A stretch of 64,000 nucleotides of DNA from Parelaphostrongylus tenuis (taxonomy: Eukaryota; Nematoda; Chromadorea; Rhabditida; Metastrongylidae), in the NCBI GenBank assembly GCA_019055375.1, contig JAHQIW010007195.1, positions 1-64,000 of the forward strand, given 5' to 3'. Positions within the stretch are counted from its first letter, which is position 1. Every line of letters starts with the position of its first letter. The position numbers and the translations under genes were made by a program. The notes beneath the pieces were generated by a model. It did no database searches, had not been told where the DNA came from, and saw only the letters and a list, made by a program, of their open reading frames with translations. Positions 58,305 to 64,000 of this stretch are shown piece by piece.

Positions 58305-58700
58305 TTTTTAGAACCGTGGGCCCTTCTGCCCTGTATCCTAAGCCTCAGCATAGGAACGCACTGAAAGCACTAAGGTATTATTGCAACTGTATCACTGTCG
58401 CTGTGATTTTCCTGTTATGTTAAACTATAGAAGAAAGATATGATGCTCAGAGGAACCCTAGAGCGAGGAGGACCTACTGGGCTACTCTTGCACGCGATAG
58501 GGAAAAATGGAGGTGCTGCTGGTACCCGCTCGAGTCACTCGACGATCAATGGGAGGACAGGTGACAGGTTAGATGTAAATATATTGTTGTTATGAGCGGG
58601 AAAACCACAAAAATGACACAATTGGAGTAATAAAACGATACACTAAATAAGCTCCCACGATGGGGTCATGCGTGCAGAGGCGGCGAGTCCACGGTCCCGA
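58305..58700 (+). repeat. Repeat D copies around an RTE fragment
   Basis: Repeat D at 58305-58365 and 58655-58700. Between them 58435-58570 encodes ERYDAQRNPRARRTYWATLA and RDREKWRCCW, the extreme C-terminus of the RTE ORF2 seen at 43900. Confidence 0.65.
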
Positions 58701-58934
58701 AAGTGTTAACCGCTTAACGATGACGTTGAAATCTTGCACCTCAAGAACGCGACCGTGTCACGAGCTACAGTAACAATGTGGTAGTCTGTGATAAGATTTG
58801 AAATTAATTGTAAATAAATGGTTGAATTACCAATACAATTTGATAAGGTACGATTGACGAGACCTTAATAGGGCTATCGATAGTAAAAACAACGCTAATG
58901 ATTCCCAATGAATATAATGAAAATAATGATTATG

Positions 58935-58992
58935 AATATTATATATATAATGCAAAAATAATATAAATATATAAATCTATGTATGTAACGAA
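58935..58992. repeat. TA-rich microsatellite
   Basis: TATTATATATATAATGC and ATAATATAAATATATAAATC runs. Confidence 0.75.
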
Positions 58993-59185
58993 AAAGCGTA
59001 GAAAGAGCAATGTGCACAATGGGCGTGAGTAGTGTAACGGATAAAGCAATCATTCCCGGAAAGAGTGAGGTGCGAGTTCTAGTCCCGCCTGGCGCTTAAG
59101 TTTTGCACATCACTCTATAACACTGGGTTTATATCTATGATATCATACCACCGCAAAAGCGATTAAATGAAAAAATAAAAAAAAA
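58993..59185 (+). repeat. SINE-A copy with leader
   Basis: AAGCGTAGAAAGAGC leader, GTAGTGTAACGGATAAAGC, GAGTTCTAGTCCCGCC, AAGTTTTGCACATCACTC, ACCACCGCAAAAGCG, A-rich end. Confidence 0.7.
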
Positions 59186-59776
59186 CAATTTAATTCGATC
59201 TATAGTGAAAATAATTTGTTTTGTAAGTCCTTTTTTCAAAAGTGCTTGTGCGCAGTGCATCGAGAACTTGTTATAAATTGTATTCTGCCAATAAATATAA
59301 ATTTCCTGTAAGGTATTGTGAAACTGCTAATCGTAGATTTTGTATTATTCATCGAATATCTGGAACAAGAATAGGGAATAATAGGATAATTTCATCAAAT
59401 GAGTACCAGACCTAGACGGAAACGTGCGTCAACACGCATTTACTGCGAGACAAACGAGAAGCGGAGAGAGACAGGTGAACTGAAAACGACTCACGTCGTT
59501 ATCAAAAGGTCGCGTTCTCACGCCTCGGAGGTTAGAGACTTGGAGGAGGTAGGTCCACGGCTGTCAACGTGCTAAACGCTCCCATTAGTTTAGAATCCGA
59601 ACAATGGATGGTTTTCACCCGCTGACTGCCTGACCAACTGAGTCGATTAACTACAGTCTAGGGTGCAATCGATTGCTTGTAGATCAAACACTATGGATAC
59701 AAGAAGCGATAGAAAAACAGCCGACAATCGGCGAGAAGGAGAACCACTTCTATTCCAACTAAAGGCTTCAAAATGG

Positions 59777-60420
59777 AATAGGAGGGCCTTAGATAAGGTG
59801 AAACTCACTGTTAATTACAAAATAGAGTGACTCGTGATCAGTTGCCAACTGCCGTCATACCACCGCTAAGAATGGTTAGGTAATAAGAGCACTCATCGAT
59901 TGTACTCTGCTAACTATTTCGCAACCGTGGACCCACCTCCTCTGCATCTCTCGCACCTGGCATGGGAACGCTGGACGGTCTGCTCCACTTCCTCTGCAAC
60001 TCCAACTCCCTGCATAGGAACGCATTGAACGCATTATTGCGTATTTTAATTGCATTATTGTTGTTAGTCCCAACTAATAATGGTTTGTACAATGGAATAG
60101 GAGGACCTTAGATAAAGTGGAAATCACTATTAATTACAAAATATAGTAATTCATGAACAGTTGGCAATTGCCGTCGTACCACCGCCAAAAACGGTTAAGT
60201 AATAGGAACACTCATCGATTACACGATTAGCCCTTTCGCAGCCGTGGACCCACCTGCTCTGCGTCTCTCGCACCTGGCATGGGAACGCTGGACGGTCTGC
60301 TCCACTTCCTCTGCATCTCTAACCCCTAGCATAGAAACGCATTGAATGTATTACTGCGTTATTATATAGACTTCAGATTAGGTAAAACTCACGATCGATT
60401 GCAAAATAAAGTGATTTCTA
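59777..60420. repeat. Tandem duplication, about 320-bp unit
   Basis: GAATAGGAGGGCCTTAGATA at 59777 returns as GAATAGGAGGACCTTAGATA at 60098; CCACCGCTAAGAATGGTTAG at 59863 as CCACCGCCAAAAACGGTTAAG near 60180; repeat D at 59925 and 60235. Each unit joins a SINE-A tail to repeat D. Confidence 0.75.
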
Positions 60421-60462
60421 AACAAAGTTCTGAGTCACTGATGAAGGCTTACCAGAGAAGCT

Positions 60463-60660
60463 ATGAATCAAGACGATCCCTCCTCAGCTGACGGCGGCGG
60501 CGACGGCGGCAGCGCCCACTGGAGGCACCCCCTACCCGAAGCACCCACCGATATTGACTGGAGAACGAAAAAATGTTGGCAACGCGCCAACGCTCCTTCG
60601 TTGGCTGAGTATTCGACGATTAGCACAACAACGGCGTCGCAGCGAAATCGACTGCGCTAG
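60463..60660 (+). other. GC-rich open frame of 65 codons, function unknown
   Basis: Starts ATG and encodes a Gly/Ser/Asp-rich segment with SADGGGDGGSAHW. Higher GC than its surroundings. No domain, no clear splice sites, and part of it resembles 46060-46130. I do not recognise a gene here. Confidence 0.15.
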
Positions 60661-60787
60661 GCATTATTCGGGCTATTCTGCTCTGCTATTCTTTTCTAGG
60701 TGGTGTTTTCTAGAATACCTGGCTCTTAGTGTCTTAATTTTGTCCCTTAATTTTGCGCTTTTGCGACTTACCTTCTCTATCAGTGTA

Positions 60788-61107
60788 ATAGCGCATGTGG
60801 CGCAGTGGTTAGACGTGCTCTGCATCGCACAGGATGTCGTTGGTTCGATCCCGCGCTCATGGGTCATCAAGCCATCCATCCCTGTGGGGTTGCTAAATTG
60901 GTGCCAGACAGGCCAGACTTGTCTGGAAGGATATGCAGCGCTAACTCGATACAGTGGGAGGCCATCGCGAGTCATCCTAGAGGCCAAATATTCATTCGAT
61001 CACCTCAAACGAAGCTGAAAATTCGGAGGCGAATGCACAGCGCATCCCTCAGGGATTGGTCGGACTCTGGAGTTTATCCTTTATCTTTTATCCTTTTTTA
61101 TCTTTGT
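60788..61107 (+). mobile_element. SINE-B copy, best preserved
   Basis: Head: A box TGGCGCAGTGGTTAG, B box GGTTCGATCCC. Body: CAAGCCATCCATCCC, CAGACTTGTCTGGAAGG, GGCCATCGCGAGTCATC, GATCACCTCAAACGAAG, GCGCATCCCTCAGGGATTG. Tail: repeated TTTATCCTTTATC. Good reference copy for the family. Confidence 0.85.
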
Positions 61108-61194
61108 ACTTCTTGAATGTTTGATTGATTTTTGAAAATGTTCTGGCCGTCTCTTCGAGGTTTGCTACGTTTCAGATATACCCAGTGATGAAAA

Positions 61195-61640
61195 ACTTTT
61201 GCTTTGGCCGGGACTCGAACCTGCATCTCGCTCTGTCTGGAAGCGTGTGCCCTAACCCGTTGCGCTACTAACGATCCTTTTGCCATCACTCGTACATTGT
61301 TACGTCACATCTCGTTCGTAGCGAAGTTTTGCCTTACGCGCGGTTCGGCGGTATCGCCGTCATCAGAGGCTTTTCTTAGCCAATCGCCCCTTACTATAGG
61401 GATAGAGCGAGAGAATAGTAAATTTCGGCGGGAGAAATCGTGCTTTTCTGCCTACCCACTCTGATGATAGCGATCCCATTGAAACGCGTGTAAAGCGATA
61501 TATAGCCCGAAGGAAATGTAACGTTACGGCTTAGAAAGAGTGATGGCAAAACGGGCGTCAGTAGCGCAACGGTTTAGAGCACGTGCTCTCACACGGAGAG
61601 AGATGAGAGTTCGAGTCCCGCCTGACTCGAAAATTTGATA
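61195..61640. repeat. Head-to-head SINE-A pair enclosing a hammerhead motif
   Basis: Minus head 61195-61290 (GGGACTCGAACCTGC, CCGTTGCGCTACTAACG) and plus head 61548-61640 (GGGCGTCAGTAGCGCAACGG, GAGTTCGAGTCCCGCC), each preceded by the GAGTGATGGCAAAA leader. The 250-bp spacer contains the motif at 61331-61370. Confidence 0.75.
61331..61370 (-). ncRNA. Hammerhead-like motif inside a tRNA-like pair
   Basis: Minus strand: GCCU, CUGAUGA, extra C, stem II GGCG-AUAC-CGCC, GAA plus C, CGCGCGUA, AGGC. Stem I GCCU/AGGC is perfect. The A-to-C change after GAA is the same as in 28184-28219. Confidence 0.5.
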
Positions 61641-61744
61641 CCCTACTCGCGCCCGTTTATACGGACTTCGCTCAAAGCAATAATTATTTGACAACATAAT
61701 AACATGTTCTGAGCCTGTTTTTGGGATTCTGATATGGATGCTTA

Positions 61745-62005
61745 TGCGATGACGAGATTAGGCCGGCGCTTCGTGCTTCCCGATTTTTCAGTAGCACAGG
61801 TTCCTTCGGTTCCGCCGATCCTTTGGGAATCTGTCACCTGAGTTGCGGTGCTCTATTATTCGGTGTCGATTCCTTTATATACAGGTATCTCCTCAAAGGA
61901 TCAGCTGAACCGAGGGAGACCGTGCTATTTGAGAGTTTGGAAGGACGAAACAGGCGCCTGTCTAGCACTGTACGAGTACCCCATTTAAGCCTCATAACAT
62001 CAGGC
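61745..62005. repeat. Hammerhead-family foldback, decayed
   Basis: GGCGCTTCGTGCTTCCC on the left; right GGAAGGACGAAACAGGCG, CCTGTCTAGCACTGTACG, ending AAGCCTCATAAC. Inner CGATTCCTTTATATACAGG links it to 55240 and 39830. Confidence 0.5.
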
Positions 62006-62009
62006 AGAA

Positions 62010-62560
62010 GTCTTGCACATCACTCTACATCACTGGGTAGATCTGTAGCGTGACAGTCCTCGAAAAGGCGGCTGAAAACGTCCTCTAAGAGTGTCTGTAA
62101 ATCTTTTTATTGAGATTCTGAAGAGGCAATCGGTATAAAAAGGTATTATGTATTCTACACGAATGTTTACAGACATCTTTTTAGGCCTTTGGTTAATTCA
62201 TCCAAAGCTACAGTTTGACAGACACTGCGGATTTTTTCTGCGGTTCCGCCATCATCAATTCCATTATCTCAGCAACTTGCCCACCATCATAGAGAATAAG
62301 CGTCGAAGAATGATAAACTTACGTCAAGTGAAATCATCACTGATCACTTGTTTTATAGTCGATGCCTTGCGGCTCATATAAGCCATAGAATTCTTTATAT
62401 AATCGATTGTTCAGCGCTAAATGCCTATGATGGGGATGAGTGGCCGAGAAAATGGTACTGATGATGACGAAACCGCCGAAACACGCGTGTTCTGCCAAAC
62501 TATTGCCAAGGGTGAAATGTAAGCAAACCTTGAGAGAGACGGCCAAGAACATTCTCAGAG
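62010..62560. other. No gene seen
   Basis: Near 62458-62500 ACTGATGATGACGAAACC, GCCGAAACACGCGTG is a rearranged hammerhead-like string. Otherwise nothing recognised. Confidence 0.35.
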
Positions 62561-62569
62561 ACCAAATGA

Positions 62570-62945
62570 TGATGAGTAATGCGCAAAGCTTTAACATCAG
62601 ACGGGACTCGAACCCGCTTTTTACCTAACCTGTGGCGCGTGCTCTGTTCCTAGCACCACCGAATCCTGTTTTGACAGCGCTCTTTCTACGCTACAACGCA
62701 CCAACGATTGGGTTCAATGCCGATAGTGACTGTCTGGATCAAACCCATGGCGGTTGGTTGCTGGCAGATATATGCGTTGTAGCGGTGTGAAAAGAGGCGT
62801 CGGTGGTGTAAGGGATAGAACACGCGCACCGGATTGGGTGAAATGCTGGCTCAAAACCCGCCTAACACGAAAGTTCTGCACATCAGTCTACATCAGTGGG
62901 TATATTTGTGACATCGTAGCACCGCTGGAAGCGGTTAAATTGAAA
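62570..62945. repeat. Head-to-head SINE-A pair with palindromic spacer
   Basis: Minus head 62570-62690 (GGGACTCGAACCCGC), plus copy 62793-62945 (CGTCGGTGGTGTAAGGG, tail TTCTGCACATCAGTC, GCACCGCTGGAAGCGGT). Leaders pair with each other: CTACAACGCACCAACG with GTTGGTTGC...TGCGTTGTAG. Confidence 0.75.
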
Positions 62946-62947
62946 GG

Positions 62948-63243
62948 AATTATATCACATGATTCCTTTCATTATTATTTGAGCCAGCTTGTCATGTGGT
63001 CTGGTAGGGGCTCTTGTACAGCCCGATACACGTGTTTCCCGAGAGCTCCCGAAAGATCTGACTATAAAAATATCGAAAGACGACGGGTTCTGCTCGACTG
63101 ACGAGTTTGTAAGGACGAAACACGTGTATCGGGCTGTTCAAGAGCCCTTACCAGACCACATGACAAGTTGGCTTAAATAATTATGGAAGGATCTATTGAA
63201 ATTTGAGCATGGTCTAATTAAAACACTCGAAAGGAAGGTATAA
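62948..63243. mobile_element. Foldback MITE carrying a hammerhead motif (copy 2)
   Basis: Arms GCCAGCTTGTCATGTGGTC to CTTGTACAGCCCGATACACG and their reverse at 63117-63180; outer end GGATCTATTGAAATTTGAGC, GGAAGGTATAATA mirrors the left end of copy 1. Inserted directly after a SINE-A tail. Confidence 0.85.
63092..63134 (+). ncRNA. Hammerhead ribozyme motif (MITE copy 2)
   Basis: GCUCGA, CUGACGA, stem II GUUU-GUAA-GGAC, GAAA, CACGUGU, A at the cleavage position, UCGGGC. Stem I pairs over six positions with one G-U. Its 5' strand differs from copy 1 (GUCCGG) yet still pairs with the same partner strand. Confidence 0.75.
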
Positions 63244-63424
63244 TATCATTTGATTGTCATAACTTGTATTTATTGCTTTCGCTTCGCCAATCTTGCTAAC
63301 CAAGTTGTACAGTAGAAGTGGCGTAAAATTCGCGCTCAGTAGGACGTGGTTTGTCTCAGTTTTCAATTATTGCACTCATAAAGTGGTTAGAATCGATGAC
63401 GATTTCCTGCAGGACTTTGGATCT

Positions 63425-63715
63425 CGGGGGGAGTCGAACCTGCCTCATCCTTTCCGCGTGGTGTGGTGCGTGCTAACCACAGACCATCGCGGATCCCATT
63501 CGACCATAATTCTTTTTGTAATGCAATATATCAGAGCTGTGATCGGCCAATTGTAAACGGGTTTGGTCTCGTATCGCAGAAAGTGATAAGAGAGCAGGTA
63601 TCCAGGTATTGCATAGCCACTACGTGCCCTCGAAAAGGGCGAGACACTGGTTCAACTCCCGCCCGAGGTTCAGAGTACTGCATATCACTCAGTATTGTAG
63701 GGATTATAACATTAT
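63425..63715. repeat. Head-to-head tRNA-like pair
   Basis: Minus head 63425-63495 (GGGGGAGTCGAACCTGCC, GTGCTAACCACAG) and plus copy 63590-63715 (GAAAAGGGCGAGACACTGG, TTCAACTCCCGCC, tail GTACTGCATATCACTCAG). Heads are diverged from the main SINE-A type. Confidence 0.6.
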
Positions 63716-64000
63716 TCAACTGGACGTGGTTCTCCTCGCTTTGATGATTTGAAAAATGGTGAAGAGCAGCGGCTTCACAATCACTGCACAGATTTCTTAT
63801 AGTTGAATAAGTTTGAATTTGTTCTTGTTTTCAGAGATCGGTCGGAATCTAGTCTTACTACAGGAATCCTGTGAGAAATCGAAGTAATTGATGGTACAAA
63901 GTCACTCGGCTCAGTTTCGAACATTCTATGGACTTGAATTTTCGCGTTAGTTTTTATCACCTTCGCTGAATTTTTTTTCAAGACTTTTTCACAGTGTATG

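Noticed and set aside
1..64000. CRISPR arrays, operons of prokaryotic type, rRNA genes
   Set aside because: No regularly spaced identical repeats, no ribosome-binding-site-led genes and no rRNA-like sequence; the window is eukaryotic.

Overview
The window looks like a repeat-rich nematode chromosome segment, most likely a clade V (strongylid or other rhabditine) worm. The evidence is three protein-coding genes whose predicted proteins resemble Caenorhabditis orthologues, very short introns (58, 56 and 81 nt) beside multi-kilobase ones, TTTTCAG/TTTTAG-like 3' splice sites, candidate trans-splice acceptors just upstream of two start codons, and the mix of Tc1/mariner, RTE, Penelope-like and tRNA-derived elements. 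The species assignment is inference.

Genes. (1) 26772-32811, plus strand: eight exons of a protein-tyrosine sulfotransferase (TPST); the first, membrane-anchor exon was not found. (2) 35215-46389, minus strand: a six-exon gene for the ribosome maturation factor SBDS, convergent with TPST. (3) 50116-56600, minus strand: a four-exon gene for a CHIC-family (cysteine-rich hydrophobic domain) protein of 164 residues, upstream of SBDS and on the same strand. A possible TRAPPC2L-like terminal exon lies between CHIC and SBDS at 49032-49188. TPST, SBDS and the candidate exon each carry what looks like a one-base deletion, so either the assembly has indel errors or these genes are damaged. The three genes belong to unrelated housekeeping processes (Golgi tyrosine sulfation, 60S subunit maturation, palmitoylated membrane/vesicle protein); I see no functional cluster.

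Layout. 1-26 kb holds no convincing gene: decayed mariner copies, tRNA-derived repeats, foldback elements, Penelope-like GIY-YIG fragments and AT microsatellites. 26.8-56.6 kb is the gene-bearing part, with introns full of mobile DNA, including an RTE reverse transcriptase inside SBDS intron 1 and Penelope and mariner foldbacks inside CHIC intron 1. 57-64 kb is again repeats, including a duplicated 320-bp unit and a run of head-to-head tRNA-like pairs.

The most interesting layer is RNA. Hammerhead-ribozyme-like cores recur in at least three different repeat families: a foldback MITE (two copies whose stem I helices differ but still pair), Penelope-like terminal repeats, and a third family with a GTGCCATAACAGACC-type tail. 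A second unusual pattern is that tRNA-like sequences repeatedly occur as diverging, head-to-head pairs sharing a conserved non-tRNA leader. All calls come from reading the sequence and remembered family features; no searches were run.
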